DNA of 64,000 nt from Candidatus Phyllobacterium onerii (GCF_028331445.1 NZ_JAQMHX010000005.1:1-64000), one strand, 5' to 3'. Positions 52,405 through 61,711 are shown, numbered from the stretch's first letter. The notes: generated by a model not told the origin, from the sequence alone. Numbers and translations: made by a program.

Positions 52405-52623
52405 TAGCTTCTCCTTTTCTTTGATGCCCTCATTCCGAAATCGTCTGTGTCGGTGAGAAGTTCCATGATTTGACCCCCGCAGCGCCGGCAACGAAAAGTC
52501 TGTCGACGGCGACTGTTGGTCGGACGCTCTGTCGAGTTAAGTTTGCCGCTTCTCGAAAACCGTAGTGCGTGGGAACCCGGCTGGCTTTTTCACGTTGATC
52601 ACCCACGAAGAGGAGGACAAATT

Positions 52624-52989
52624 ATGGGTAAAAAAAGCAAAGCCGTACCGAAGCGGGTTGCAGGCTTGAAGGTTCCCAAAACACTGCGCCAGTCAAAAAT
52701 CCTGCGCGGTCTCTTAAGCAATCCCGTTGGACGCGAGGTGCTGGCCAATGCTCTGACTGCTGGTGCAGCGGCGGCTGCTGCGGTACTCATCGAAGAGCGA
52801 AAGGAAATCGCGGATGCCGGCAAACAGGGCCTAAAAAAAGGGGGCCAAACGCTGAGCATCGCGACACGGGCAGTACAAAGCGGGACCAGCGCCGCAATGG
52901 GGGCGATTGGCGATACGGCACACGCCATGCTTCCAAAGAAAGTACGCAAGGGAAAAAAGTTCAGCTTCGACAAGGTCATCCAGCATTAG
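52624..52989 (+). CDS. Hypothetical Lys/Ala-rich protein, 121 aa
   Basis: Strong ribosome site AGAGGAGGAC before ATG 52624. Basic N-terminus (MGKKSKAVPKRVAGLKVPKTLRQSK), then an alanine-rich helical region (VGREVLANALTAGAAAAAAVLIEERKEIADAGKQGLKK) and a basic tail. This composition is seen in small rhizobial proteins of unknown function. A DNA- or membrane-associated role would be a guess. It is followed after 11 nt by another small gene on the same strand. Confidence 0.7.
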   Translation: MGKKSKAVPKRVAGLKVPKTLRQSKILRGLLSNPVGREVLANALTAGAAAAAAVLIEERKEIADAGKQGLKKGGQTLSIATRAVQSGTSAAMGAIGDTAHAMLPKKVRKGKKFSFDKVIQH

Positions 52990-53000
52990 CGAATAAGCGC

Positions 53001-53330
53001 GTGACATCCGATATTGAGGCACGTAGCGGCCTGCCAAAGTTCCTCGAACGATACTTGCTACAAGATTCCCGCGGCTCTTCGTGGACCCGCATGAAGGCGG
53101 TGGCGAAACTACGCGCTATGGGCATCCTCGTCAGGAAATATCCCAAGGCGACCTTGCACGCCGCATCAGCCGGTGTTTGGCAAGCAGCTAGGATTGGCGT
53201 CAGCGATCTCATAAGCACCGTCCAGGATAAGCGCATTGTTCGCTTTCGGAAACGTTACAAACCATTAAAAGTAAGCGCAATTGATATCATCCGCACTAAT
53301 GATCGGTACTCGAAAGTAATTGGGCGGTGA
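53001..53330 (+). CDS. Hypothetical basic protein, 109 aa
   Basis: GTG start at 53001, 11 nt after the previous gene, so probably the same transcript. It begins MTSDIEARSGLPKFLERYLL, continues QDSRGSSWTRMKAVAKLRAM and GILVRKYPKATLHAASAGVW, and ends YKPLKVSAIDIIRTNDRYSKVIGR. It is strongly basic and soluble. I do not recognise a family. It is the last gene with the usual GC content before the AT-richer stretch. Confidence 0.5.
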   Translation: MTSDIEARSGLPKFLERYLLQDSRGSSWTRMKAVAKLRAMGILVRKYPKATLHAASAGVWQAARIGVSDLISTVQDKRIVRFRKRYKPLKVSAIDIIRTNDRYSKVIGR

Positions 53331-53645
53331 CATGGTACGCACAGATGCGGTTTGGGCTAGAAGCCTTATGAATGGAAACCCTAATTGCTGGACGACCCAG
53401 ATACGGGCGGCTTGTTTGGAATCCAGTGAATAGTTGGCCAAGCGTATTGCCTTGCGTTTCGTGGATCGCCTCAGGAAATCGGGTCTGTTTCATTTCGGAT
53501 TTGCGAGAAGGCGATAAGAGTCAATTGATTAACGCGTGAAGGTGTTTCCGGAACGAAAGGATGTAGCCTTTGTTAGGGTTATAATCACGGAACTGTATGA
53601 GTGACGATGAAAAGCCAAAGCGCTAATGAGAAGAATGGGAGCCTC
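53331..53645. other. Intergenic gap at the edge of the AT-rich stretch
   Basis: No gene with recognisable features. From about 53330 onward base composition becomes visibly more AT-rich, which continues to about 57300. Confidence 0.45.
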
Positions 53646-53849
53646 ATGATGTTCAACCCCAATGCAGAAGTACGCATATTCATTCCGGATGAGATACTGA
53701 ACACTACAGTCAAAACGTTCACCAACGCCAAGGACGCGCTTGCCGCAATGAGCGAGCACTCAGTCCTCAAGGTAGAAGTCGAAGGGTATGGCCCAATGAT
53801 CCCGGATGAGTTTGTTGCTGGTTGCGCTGAACTCGGGTTGAGTAAATAA
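53646..53849 (+). CDS. Small hypothetical protein, 67 aa
   Basis: ATG 53646 (MMFNPNAEVRIFIPDE) has GGGAG just upstream; the frame is open from GTG 53601. It reads ILNTTVKTFTNAKDALAAMS, then EHSVLKVEVEGYGPMIPDE and FVAGCAELGLSK: a short strand-helix-strand pattern, soluble and acidic. No family recognised. It is followed by the tRNA-like sequence on the other strand. Confidence 0.45.
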   Translation: MMFNPNAEVRIFIPDEILNTTVKTFTNAKDALAAMSEHSVLKVEVEGYGPMIPDEFVAGCAELGLSK

Positions 53850-53854
53850 CGAAG

Positions 53855-53920
53855 GCCGCCGCGGCGACTGGAAAACTGATCTCGCTTGCAGCGATGTTCT
53901 ACCTGTTGAACTACGGCGGC
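53855..53920 (-). other. tRNA-like sequence, degenerate
   Basis: On the minus strand GCCGCCG (53920-53914) and CGGCGGC (53861-53855) form a perfect 7-bp acceptor-like stem 66 nt apart. Between them TA-GTTC-AACAGGTA-GAAC is a good D-arm with a match to the A-box, and CTGCAAG could be an anticodon loop (GCA, Cys). The anticodon stem has only about three pairs and there is no T-arm or TTCRA loop, so it is not a working tRNA gene. It might be an attachment-site relic or a chance hairpin. Confidence 0.3.
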
Positions 53921-53962
53921 GTAGTTTATCTTCGGGAGCACCACAGCCGTGGGAGAATTGGC

Positions 53963-54109
53963 ATGGCGATGGGAATGGGTCTAGGTATAGGGATTGGCGC
54001 AATGCTCGGAAACATGTTGTTTGATAGCACTGCGATTGGGATCGCCGTGGGCGTCGCGCTCGGTGCTGCCGTGGGGCACTGGTTGTCCAAATCTCATCTA
54101 GGAATTTGA
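53963..54109 (+). CDS. Small glycine-zipper membrane protein
   Basis: 48 aa from ATG 53963 (GGGAG upstream). Almost entirely hydrophobic with regular Gly spacing (MAMGMGLGIGIGAMLGN, AIGIAVGVALGAAVGHWL), i.e. two glycine-zipper helices. Similar small proteins are found in phage and TA contexts, but no function can be assigned. The frame is open upstream through the tRNA-like sequence. Confidence 0.45.
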   Translation: MAMGMGLGIGIGAMLGNMLFDSTAIGIAVGVALGAAVGHWLSKSHLGI

Positions 54110-54124
54110 TCGGAAGCAGTCACA

Positions 54125-54337
54125 TCATCTCTTTATAATATGGCCATCATGGAGATCGAACACTCCGTTCAAACCGCCCTGCTTCATAAAACTGCTTTCG
54201 ACTTCATGCCATCTGCCGATATAGTTACCGCAGGTCGTACATAATATTGGACTGTCCGATCGAACTTGTGTGGGTATCCGCAGATACGTCGTCCGGCATT
54301 CGGAGCATTCCAAACGTCCATTTAACTGCGTCGCCAT
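54125..54337 (-). CDS. Small zinc-ribbon protein, 70 aa
   Basis: From ATG 54337 the protein carries two CxxC pairs, C11-S-E-C14 and C33-T-T-C36, with a spacing typical of a single zinc ribbon. A polar C-terminus follows. It would bind one Zn ion; a nucleic-acid or protein-binding role is possible, but nothing more specific can be said. It lies directly 3' of the truncated deaminase gene on the same strand. Confidence 0.55.
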   Translation of the reverse strand: MATQLNGRLECSECRTTYLRIPTQVRSDSPILCTTCGNYIGRWHEVESSFMKQGGLNGVFDLHDGHIIKR

Positions 54338-54391
54338 GGCAGCCTCCATGTTTAAAATTAAAGAGTATCGGCTGTGAAGTCTTGCGCAATA

Positions 54392-55357
54392 CTATGTCCG
54401 CTGGAAGACACTCAAGAACGGTTGGGTTGTCATTCGATTGACATGTCCGCCCATGTGGTAGAGCCCTCCATCAAATTTCGGGACGTCATTGGTACCTTGA
54501 CCGATGATTTCTCCATTTGAACTCTGAATGACCGCTCCCACTTGCCTCGAAAGGCACGCAGATTTCATCGCAACACTAGCTGCGGAGAACATCGCTGTTT
54601 CTTCGGAATTCGGAGTGCGAATCCCAATCTCAAAGATTCGCTCTAAAAATGTTCCGATTACATCTTTTAGCTTGATCGTATTCTGTGCATCATTTCGAAT
54701 AAAGGTATCGGCGTGGCTCATCGTATCCTTCACGGACTGTCCATGCTCTACACCTTCGTCGTAGTCCTGGTCATTAATTTTTTGAATGTAGGCATTATCA
54801 GGCTGGTCGGTTTGTAGTCTCGCTACCCGCACATTTTCGGGGGCGAATACGCCTAATAGCCAAAACATTTCGCCGTAAACTGTCCGAAGCCTACTGACCT
54901 CGCGAGGGTTCTTAAGCGAGTCGATAATCGTGCAGTGACGTCTCACTTTGTCGACGATCAGACCTTCTTGCTCGGGATCAGGTTCCCGACCGTTGTGAAT
55001 TTTGTCGATGCAAAAATTTGCCAAAACATCTTCACCAAATCGCTCTCGAAGCGCTGAGCCAGCTTTTTGTAATTTGTCGATCCGCACTGCGTCGCTGGCA
55101 TCGACTTTCTCGTGATCCACTAGGCCCGCGCGTTCGTTGACGATGTCACTGACTTTGATAGTATCGACGCTGTAGTGATACTCCTTTGTTAAAAGTTCAC
55201 TGAGTACTTTCGAAGTAGTACTAACACCCGCGCCGACCGGCCCCACGAGTGCGATAACCAACTCGGATGTCCGTCTTTCTTCACTTGTTACCGGAGTGAT
55301 CTCTACTTCATTTTCCGGAGCATCGTTATTAGCAGCTACCCGTGATACTTGGACCAT
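54392..55357 (-). CDS. Truncated AvcD-like protein: P-loop domain plus the start of a dCMP/dCTP deaminase domain
   Basis: 321 aa. The N-terminal P-loop nucleotide kinase-like domain has Walker A GPVGAGVSTTSKVLSELL. Long helical segments follow (IDKLQKAGSALRERFGEDVLANFCIDKI; IIDSLKNPREVSRLRTVYGEMFWLLGVFAPENVRVARL). From about residue 255 a cytidine-deaminase-fold start (SVAMKSACLSRQVGAVIQSSNGEIIGQGTNDVPKFDGGLYH) appears. This is the layout of AvcD/anti-phage dCTP deaminases (about 500 aa). The catalytic HAE and PCxxC motifs come later in the family and are missing: after GGLYHMGG the protein ends abruptly. It is therefore probably inactive as a deaminase. Frame, start and AT-rich composition otherwise look genuine. 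Confidence 0.72.
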   Translation of the reverse strand: MVQVSRVAANNDAPENEVEITPVTSEERRTSELVIALVGPVGAGVSTTSKVLSELLTKEYHYSVDTIKVSDIVNERAGLVDHEKVDASDAVRIDKLQKAGSALRERFGEDVLANFCIDKIHNGREPDPEQEGLIVDKVRRHCTIIDSLKNPREVSRLRTVYGEMFWLLGVFAPENVRVARLQTDQPDNAYIQKINDQDYDEGVEHGQSVKDTMSHADTFIRNDAQNTIKLKDVIGTFLERIFEIGIRTPNSEETAMFSAASVAMKSACLSRQVGAVIQSSNGEIIGQGTNDVPKFDGGLYHMGGHVNRMTTQPFLSVFQRT

Positions 55358-55709
55358 AAGCTATTCCCCCACAACGCGATATTACCTTATTCCGCTGCGT
55401 TCGATTCGAGAAGCTGAACTTGAAGTTAATTGCTTAAACTCTTTATTGCTGGAGGCCCTCGCAGGACTAATCGCCAGGACTTCTCCCTTGGAACGGGTCA
55501 TGTTGAACTTTCCATTAGAACTGGCAGAGTTACTGGGCTCCTGACCTCACACAAAAGTCCGGAAGTGCTGGCGGTTATCTACAAGCGATATTGGAACAAC
55601 ACCTGGAATAATTGTCTGGATAAAATCTGACAGTATTTTATGAAGAGCAATGCGGAGGTTGTGATTAAATCTGAACGGCACCTGCTGTAGTCGGACTTTA
55701 CTTCGATGC
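55358..55709. other. 350-bp gap upstream of the AvcD-like gene
   Basis: No convincing protein. In AvcID systems a small inhibitory RNA is encoded just upstream of avcD on the same strand, so this gap is where one would look. I cannot see a defined RNA fold by eye. Confidence 0.35.
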
Positions 55710-56486
55710 TCATTCCTTGAAGTTAAAAAGGTCTCTTGGTGTTGGTACTGAGACCGCGGGCCCGTCGTGGCGATGCCGTTCGGCATTTTCCGCCATCTCT
55801 TGCAAAAGAAGTTGCCGGGCGGCTTCGCGAGATTGCAAGAAGATGTCGACCGCCTCGTTCAATTCGGATTGAGAAAGCAATCTGTAGTCACCGCGATTCC
55901 AAACTTCTGCGCATCGCCCAACGTCAGTTCCATTGTCAGTCTTGGGGAAGAACAGAAACTCGGCGGGGGAATTTTGATAATCAGTGAGTGACAGAAACGC
56001 ATCTTCACACACCGAAACCAGTAACCGACGTTGTAACTCCGTGAGCTTCAATTCGGTCCACCCGCAAACAAATATTGGCACGAAACGGCCGCGTTCGCGA
56101 ATTACAGACAGCGGAGAGACTGGGACAATCAAATCGCGAGAAACTCGAAACCATTCTTTCCCAAATTCTACAGCGTTGAATGCTGCGTAACTACGCTCTT
56201 GGTCATGATTAAAAAAGGTTCTAACGAGTTCTTCGTTTTGTATTTTCCCAGCAGGAGCACCAGATCGACCTGCTACTGTTACGGCGGTGTCCAGATCGAT
56301 ACCGAGTTGTATACGATCTCTAATTGCCGCATACGCGGGAGAATAGGTGAACCGCGGAGCACCTTTGACGAATGAAACGATAGACTTCGTTGTTTTACCA
56401 ACGTCATCGTGAACGAAACGCACCCAGTTAGGAGCGGACGGTGGTCTATCAAGCTTCGCGAGTAATTTGAAATAGTCCATTGCCAT
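55710..56486 (-). CDS. Unrecognised partner of the Panacea antitoxin (candidate toxin)
   Basis: 258 aa from ATG 56486, whose A is the last base of the antitoxin stop codon (TAATG), so the two genes are coupled. No known domain recognised. It is soluble, with segments FKLLAKLDRPPSAPNWVRFVHDD, FTYSPAYAAIRDRIQLGIDLDTAVTVAG, a Trp-rich middle (FGKEWFRVSRDLIVPVSPLSVI; IFVCGWTELKLTELQRRLLVSVCEDAF) and a C-terminal helix before PTPRDLFNFKE. Panacea/SocA genes are normally paired with a toxin gene, so by position this is the toxin candidate. A SocB-like (sliding-clamp-binding) role is one possibility, and the terminal DLFNF faintly resembles a clamp-binding motif, but that is speculation. Confidence 0.6.
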   Translation of the reverse strand: MAMDYFKLLAKLDRPPSAPNWVRFVHDDVGKTTKSIVSFVKGAPRFTYSPAYAAIRDRIQLGIDLDTAVTVAGRSGAPAGKIQNEELVRTFFNHDQERSYAAFNAVEFGKEWFRVSRDLIVPVSPLSVIRERGRFVPIFVCGWTELKLTELQRRLLVSVCEDAFLSLTDYQNSPAEFLFFPKTDNGTDVGRCAEVWNRGDYRLLSQSELNEAVDIFLQSREAARQLLLQEMAENAERHRHDGPAVSVPTPRDLFNFKE

Positions 56487-56974
56487 TAGTGTTTCACCGT
56501 CTTTCCGTACCAACTCTTGATCAGTTCATCCGAAATTCTCATGGAAGCATTCGTTCTAGTCTCATGGTTCCAAGTTTGATCCCACGGACCTCCCCCTATA
56601 TGAGACTGTGCGACGAGCGCGCCCGGCTTCATGGCTATATATTTCTTAACCAAGTCTTTTAGAAAAACCTCTTCATCTGCGTCGAAGGCATACAATGCTT
56701 TCACTTTTTGGCCGGTATCAGGATCAAGATATCTAGCTCGACCAGTAATCTCAGAATTACCATATTCTTTGAACTCTCGGTAAAGTTCACGAAATACAGG
56801 TCCGTGCGTCCAGGCTTCAATCTTTGCACTTAATAACGGACGCGAAAATGCAACGAGGAAATCGGCATGCAAGAAGTAAACGATCTTGTTGATATGCAGA
56901 TTTGACACTGCTCGGCGTTCGACCTCGGCCACGTCCAGGACGAAATTAGCGATTGCGCGAACATCATACGACAT
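56486..56974 (-). CDS. Panacea-domain (SocA-like, DUF4065) antitoxin
   Basis: 162 aa from ATG 56974 (MSYDVRAIANFVLDVAEV); the frame is open to 56992. The Panacea fold signature is clear: SNLHINKIVYFLHADFLVAFSRPLLSAKIEAWTHGPVFRELYREFKEYGNSEI. The WTHGPV segment is the most diagnostic. Panacea proteins neutralise diverse toxins encoded next to them; SocA of Caulobacter delivers its toxin SocB to ClpXP. It is first in a two-gene unit with the overlapping unknown gene at 55710, the classic TA layout, and lies in an AT-rich accessory stretch beside a defence-type gene. Confidence 0.85.
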   Translation of the reverse strand: MSYDVRAIANFVLDVAEVERRAVSNLHINKIVYFLHADFLVAFSRPLLSAKIEAWTHGPVFRELYREFKEYGNSEITGRARYLDPDTGQKVKALYAFDADEEVFLKDLVKKYIAMKPGALVAQSHIGGGPWDQTWNHETRTNASMRISDELIKSWYGKTVKH

Positions 56975-56992
56975 GGCTCCAACGTATGTCAT

Positions 56993-57255
56993 TCTCGTTT
57001 TGTTCGCAATGTGTACAGCCTTCTATCCCCTGTAGATTATTCCCTGACGGACAATAATTCTCGAGAAAAAATTGCTGACCCAGGAAATTGGGGCAGCGAT
57101 TTGAGCGATCTTTTGGCTTTATCAGTATGAACTATGTGTTTCCTGACAGAGCATCAGACTAACTTCGCCGGGTTCTTCCGGAAGTGCTCCCGCATCAGCT
57201 GCATTTCTTGCAGGTGCCCTTTCGGACCAAACTAAAATGCCGCTTTGTCATTTAG
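56993..57255. other. Promoter-side gap of the Panacea unit
   Basis: No protein gene. It should contain the minus-strand promoter of the TA pair. A + strand transcript ending at the terminator at 57256-57287 would also have to arise here. Confidence 0.35.
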
Positions 57256-57287
57256 GGCTCCCCAACGTCTTAGGGGAGCCATTTTTC
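57256..57287 (+). terminator. Rho-independent terminator with no upstream + strand gene
   Basis: GGCTCCCC (57256-57263) and GGGGAGCC (57273-57280) form an 8-bp stem with a 9-nt loop, followed by ATTTTTCTTT. There is no T-run on the other strand, so it works in + direction. The annotated genes on both sides are on the minus strand. Confidence 0.7.
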
Positions 57288-57388
57288 TTTGGAAGTATTT
57301 TCCGTTAAGTCTTTGACTTCACTGGAGGCAGAACGGAACTTTGGCTCCTAAACACGGAACTTTGGGTCTCCCACCACCTATTCGAGGC

Positions 57389-60300
57389 TCAACTGCACCC
57401 GGAAGTATTTCCACAGGTGTCGCACTTCAAGCACGTCCCATTACGAACCATCGTGAAGTTCGAGCATTCCGAGCAACTGTCGCCGGTATAGCCCTGCATC
57501 ATCGATTTGATTCGGCGATCCGACATCACCTTCTTTGCTTCGGCTTCAGCCTTGGCTTCTTCAGCTGCGGCTTCTGCATCCGTGTCCTCGAACAGGGCTG
57601 ACGCCGGAGTTGCTTCTGCCTGATCCTTTGCACGCTCCTCATAGTCGCGCTTGAAGGCTGTCGATTCCTGGCTGACCACTGCAATCGTTGGTTTTGCAGC
57701 GATCGCAGTTACAGTGCGGCTGGCGAGGGTCGTGACATTTGATGACGCAGTTGCCTTGGGCGCGTTAACGGCGCCTGTTCCCCCTGCGCTGCTAAAACCC
57801 TTGGGATCAGCCTTGTTGGGCGAAACGACAGTCAGAGAAGCGCCGCGTGTCAGGCCCTTCGAGACTGGCTGGGTCTTGCCTTCGGAAATACCGCGGCCAA
57901 GCGAGGTATTGGAGAAGTCGGACTGGTCGACATGGGCAAGATCATGGCGGTCAAGATAGGAAACAGCCAGTTCGCGGAACAGGTAGTCAAGGATCGACGT
58001 AGCGTTCTTGATTGCATCATTGCCCTGAACCATGCCTGCCGGTTCGAATTTCGTGAAGGTGAAAGCCTCCACATATTCCTCCAGCGGCACGCCGTATTGC
58101 AGCCCCAGCGAGATGGCGATGGCGAAGTTGTTCATCATTGCCCGGAAGGCGGCGCCTTCCTTGTGCATGTCGATGAAAATTTCGCCGAGACGGCCATCGT
58201 CGAACTCACCCGTCCGCAGATAGACCTTGTGACCGCCAACGACTGCCTTCTGGGTGTAACCCTTGCGGCGGTTCGGCAACTTCTCACGATCATGGACATA
58301 ACGTTCGACAATACGCTCTACGATCTTTTCTGTGACCTGAACGGCACGGGCCGCTGCGGGCGCTTCGATCAGCGCCTCGATTGCATCGTCTTCATCCTCG
58401 TCATCATCGGCGAGCAACGAAGAATTCAACGGCTGTGAGAGCTTGGATCCGTCGCGGTAGAGCGCATTGGCTTTCAGCGCCAGCTTCCAGGAGAGCATAT
58501 AAGCAGACTTGCAATCCTCGACGGTTGCTTCGTTCGCCATGTTGATGGTCTTGGAGATCGCGCCGGAGATGAAGGGCTGAGCGGCTGCCATCATACGGAT
58601 ATGGCTGTCGACCGAAAGGTATCGCTTGCCGATCTTGCCGCAAGGATTGGCGCAATCGAAAACCGGGTAGTGCTCTTCCTTGAGGAAGGGAGCGCCTTCA
58701 AGCGTCATCGCACCGCAAATGTGGATGTTGGCGGCTTCGATTTCCTTCTTGGAAAAGCCGAGTGCCGGCAAGATCTCGAAGGAAATGTCGTTGAGCTGCT
58801 CGTCAGTGAAACCGAGAATATTCTTCGCAAAATCTTCGCCAATCGTCCACTTGTTGACCGCGAATTTGATGTCAAAGGCCGACTTCAAAGCCGTGTTGAG
58901 CGTGGCTATGATCTCGTCCGTGAAGCCTTTGGCTTTCAGCGAACCGGGGTTGATGCCGGGCGCCTGGTTGAGATTGCCATGACCAACAGCGTAAGCTTCG
59001 ATCTCGGCGATCTGGCTCTCCGAGTAGCCCAGTGTACGTAGAGCTTCGGGCACGGCACGGTTAATAATCTTGAAGTAGCCGCCACCAGCCAGCTTCTTGA
59101 ACTTGACCAGCGCAAAGTCCGGCTCGATGCCTGTCGTATCGCAGTCCATGACGAGGCCGATGGTACCTGTCGGCGCGATAACTGTAGCTTGCGCGTTACG
59201 GTAGCCATGCTTTTCGCCAAGCTTCAGTGCCTTGTCCCATGCCGCCTTTGCATGCGTGATCAGATCCTGATCCGGGCAGTCAGCCGCAATCAAAGCGACA
59301 GGATTTACAGCGAGGCCTTCATAGCCCTGGTTTTCGCCATGCGCGGCGCGGCGATGGTTGCGGATGACGCGCAGCATGTTGGCAGCATTCGGGGCATAGC
59401 CATTGAACGCACCGAGCTCCTTAGCCATCTCGGCGGATGTAGCATAGGCGGTGCCGGTCATAATCGCAGTAAGTGCACCGCCGATCGCACGGCCTTCGGC
59501 GCTGTCATAGGGGATACCCGAAGTCATCAGCAGGCCGCCAATATTGGCGTAACCCAGACCGAGCGTGCGATACTCATAGGAGAGCTTAGCAATTTCCTTG
59601 GAGGGGAACTGCGCCATCATCACGGAAATCTCGAGTACGATCGTCCACAGACGAGCGGAATGCTCAAAGCCGGCAACATCGATCTTGCCGTCCTTGCCGC
59701 GATAGGTCAGGAGGTTGATCGAGGCCAGATTGCAAGCCGTATCGTCCAGGAACATATATTCCGAGCATGGGTTGGACGCGCGGATCGGACCAGCAGCCGG
59801 GCAGGTATGCCAGTCATTCATCGTGGTATTGAAGTGTAAGCCTGGATCAGCCGATGCCCAAGCGGCATAACCGATCTTTTCCCAAAGATCGCGTGCCTTC
59901 AATGTCTTCATTACCCTGCCGTCCTTGCGGGCGGTCAGGTTCCAGTTACCGTCGTTTTCGACGGCGCGCAGGAATTCGTCCTTGAGCGAAACAGAATTAT
60001 TGGAGTTCTGCCCGGCTACCGTCAGATAAGCTTCTGAATCCCAGTCGGTATCATAGGTCTTGAAGTCGATATCCGTGTAGCCTTGCTTGGCAAACTGGAT
60101 GACGCGCTGGATATAATTCTCTGGAACCTGATTTTTCTTGGCGGCCTTGATCTCACGCTTCAGCGCTGGATTTTTGGTTGGCTCGTAGCAGTCGCCATTG
60201 TCGGCTTCGCAATTGACGCAAGCCTTCATAATAGCAGCGAGGTGCTGCTTGACGATCTTGGAACCGGTGACGAGAGCTGCAACCTTCTGCTCTTCCTTCA

Positions 60301-61192
60301 CCTTCCAGTCGATATATTCCTCGATATCAGGGTGATCCACGTCAACGACGACCATCTTGGCGGCACGGCGTGTCGTGCCGCCTGACTTTATAGCGCCGGC
60401 AGCGCGATCGCCAATCTTCAGGAATGACATCAGACCAGAGGAACGACCGCCACCGGACAGTTTTTCGCCTTCGCCGCGAAGGAAGGAAAAGTTTGAGCCT
60501 GTGCCGGAGCCATATTTGAACAGGCGCGCTTCGCGAACCCAAAGGTCCATGATGCCGCCTTCATTGACCAGATCGTCCGCGACAGACTGGATGAAGCAAG
60601 CATGTGGTTGCGGATGTTCGTAAGAAGATTTGGACTTGGTCAGCTTGCCGGTGTCCGGATCGACATAATAGTGGCCCTGACCGGGACCATCGATGCCATA
60701 AGCCCAGTGCAAGCCTGTATTAAACCATTGCGGCGAATTAGGCGCGACGCGCTGGGTGGCGAGCATGTAGGCAAGTTCGTCGCGGAAGGCGAGGGCATCG
60801 GCTTCGCTATCGAAATACTTGCCCTTCCAGCCCCAATAGGTCCAGGTGCCGGCAAGACGATCGAAGACCTGGCGCGCATCCATCTCGGAGCCGTAGCGTT
60901 CTTCGGTAGGCAACGCCGCCAAGGCCTCTTCATCGGCAACCGAGCGCCACAACCAAGAAGGAACCGAGTTTTCCTCAACCTTCTTCAGCTTGGCAGGCAC
61001 ACCCGCCTTGCGAAAATACTTCTGTGCAAGAATATCTGCGGCCACCTGACTGAACTGGGCCGGAACATCGATATTCTCCAGACGGAAAACGATTGATCCG
61101 TCCGGGTTCTTGATCTCACTCGTCGCTACACGAAATTCGATCTCCGCATAGGCTGATTGATTCTCTTTGGTAAAACGCCGTTCGATCCGCAT
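57389..61192 (-). CDS. nrdJ: Vitamin B12-dependent (class II) ribonucleoside-diphosphate reductase
   Basis: 1,267 aa, the long alphaproteobacterial NrdJ. It makes deoxyribonucleotides using adenosylcobalamin to generate the active-site thiyl radical, so it works with or without oxygen. Visible marks: the first redox Cys in [13 protein letters not shown], the substrate and radical region [18 protein letters not shown], the second half of the barrel ([22 protein letters not shown]), and a C-terminal Cys cluster ([22 protein letters not shown]) that re-reduces the site or binds Zn. A long linker rich in Ala and Thr precedes the tail. ATG 61192 is the family start. An NrdR box at 61434 fits regulation by dNTP-sensing NrdR. 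Codon usage looks like stable chromosome. Confidence 0.97.
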   Translation of the reverse strand: MRIERRFTKENQSAYAEIEFRVATSEIKNPDGSIVFRLENIDVPAQFSQVAADILAQKYFRKAGVPAKLKKVEENSVPSWLWRSVADEEALAALPTEERYGSEMDARQVFDRLAGTWTYWGWKGKYFDSEADALAFRDELAYMLATQRVAPNSPQWFNTGLHWAYGIDGPGQGHYYVDPDTGKLTKSKSSYEHPQPHACFIQSVADDLVNEGGIMDLWVREARLFKYGSGTGSNFSFLRGEGEKLSGGGRSSGLMSFLKIGDRAAGAIKSGGTTRRAAKMVVVDVDHPDIEEYIDWKVKEEQKVAALVTGSKIVKQHLAAIMKACVNCEADNGDCYEPTKNPALKREIKAAKKNQVPENYIQRVIQFAKQGYTDIDFKTYDTDWDSEAYLTVAGQNSNNSVSLKDEFLRAVENDGNWNLTARKDGRVMKTLKARDLWEKIGYAAWASADPGLHFNTTMNDWHTCPAAGPIRASNPCSEYMFLDDTACNLASINLLTYRGKDGKIDVAGFEHSARLWTIVLEISVMMAQFPSKEIAKLSYEYRTLGLGYANIGGLLMTSGIPYDSAEGRAIGGALTAIMTGTAYATSAEMAKELGAFNGYAPNAANMLRVIRNHRRAAHGENQGYEGLAVNPVALIAADCPDQDLITHAKAAWDKALKLGEKHGYRNAQATVIAPTGTIGLVMDCDTTGIEPDFALVKFKKLAGGGYFKIINRAVPEALRTLGYSESQIAEIEAYAVGHGNLNQAPGINPGSLKAKGFTDEIIATLNTALKSAFDIKFAVNKWTIGEDFAKNILGFTDEQLNDISFEILPALGFSKKEIEAANIHICGAMTLEGAPFLKEEHYPVFDCANPCGKIGKRYLSVDSHIRMMAAAQPFISGAISKTINMANEATVEDCKSAYMLSWKLALKANALYRDGSKLSQPLNSSLLADDDEDEDDAIEALIEAPAAARAVQVTEKIVERIVERYVHDREKLPNRRKGYTQKAVVGGHKVYLRTGEFDDGRLGEIFIDMHKEGAAFRAMMNNFAIAISLGLQYGVPLEEYVEAFTFTKFEPAGMVQGNDAIKNATSILDYLFRELAVSYLDRHDLAHVDQSDFSNTSLGRGISEGKTQPVSKGLTRGASLTVVSPNKADPKGFSSAGGTGAVNAPKATASSNVTTLASRTVTAIAAKPTIAVVSQESTAFKRDYEERAKDQAEATPASALFEDTDAEAAAEEAKAEAEAKKVMSDRRIKSMMQGYTGDSCSECSNFTMVRNGTCLKCDTCGNTSGCS

Positions 61193-61433
61193 CTTTCTCG
61201 TCCTTGTCTCTATATATAGTATCCATCAGGCGCCATGTGAAGAGTTGTGCGCGAATGGACACAATTCCGCCCTGACCGATTCCAACCCCTGAAACCGGCT
61301 GCTACACCTTCGCCCTTGATCGACGCGGTTCCCCGCGTCATTTCCGGGCTTGGTGGCCCTAACTCTGACGCCTGTTGTGTGATTCTTACCCCTTAAGGAC
61401 TGTCACACTATCTGGTAAATATTCTGCCTGTAA

Positions 61434-61449
61434 ACACTAAATATAGTGT
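61434..61449. promoter_or_regulatory. NrdR box upstream of nrdJ
   Basis: ACACTAAATATAGTGT matches the NrdR consensus (ACACWWTATATWGTGT-like). It lies about 240 nt upstream of the nrdJ start codon. A second, weaker match (TCTCTATATATAGTAT) is at 61207-61222. Confidence 0.75.
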
Positions 61450-61702
61450 TAATTGGCCATTTACCCAACAAAATAATCGACTTGCGTGCAGGCGTTTTTT
61501 CCGTCCAGACGTGATCCACCCCTTGCACGCGCGCTGGAGTGCAAGCTCTGGTAAACACTGGATAAACTGGAAAAAGGCCGGTTACAGACACTCCGGTCAC
61601 GCCACTAACGCAACGCCGTTCACCATAAAAAATGACTCGCGTGCAAGCGTCAAGTCATAGTTTTTTACATAATTGTGACCGCAATATCTTGTGTGTCACA
61701 TA

Positions 61703-61711
61703 TGTGGATAA
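61703..61711 (-). promoter_or_regulatory. DnaA box
   Basis: TGTGGATAA is the complement of TTATCCACA, a perfect consensus DnaA box. It is a single copy between nrdJ and the Nudix gene, possibly linking nrdJ expression to replication initiation. By itself it does not indicate an origin. Confidence 0.45.

Noticed and set aside
61703-61711. Replication origin suggested by the DnaA box
   Set aside because: Only one box, no AT-rich unwinding region with further boxes, and no repABC or dnaA-type genes nearby.
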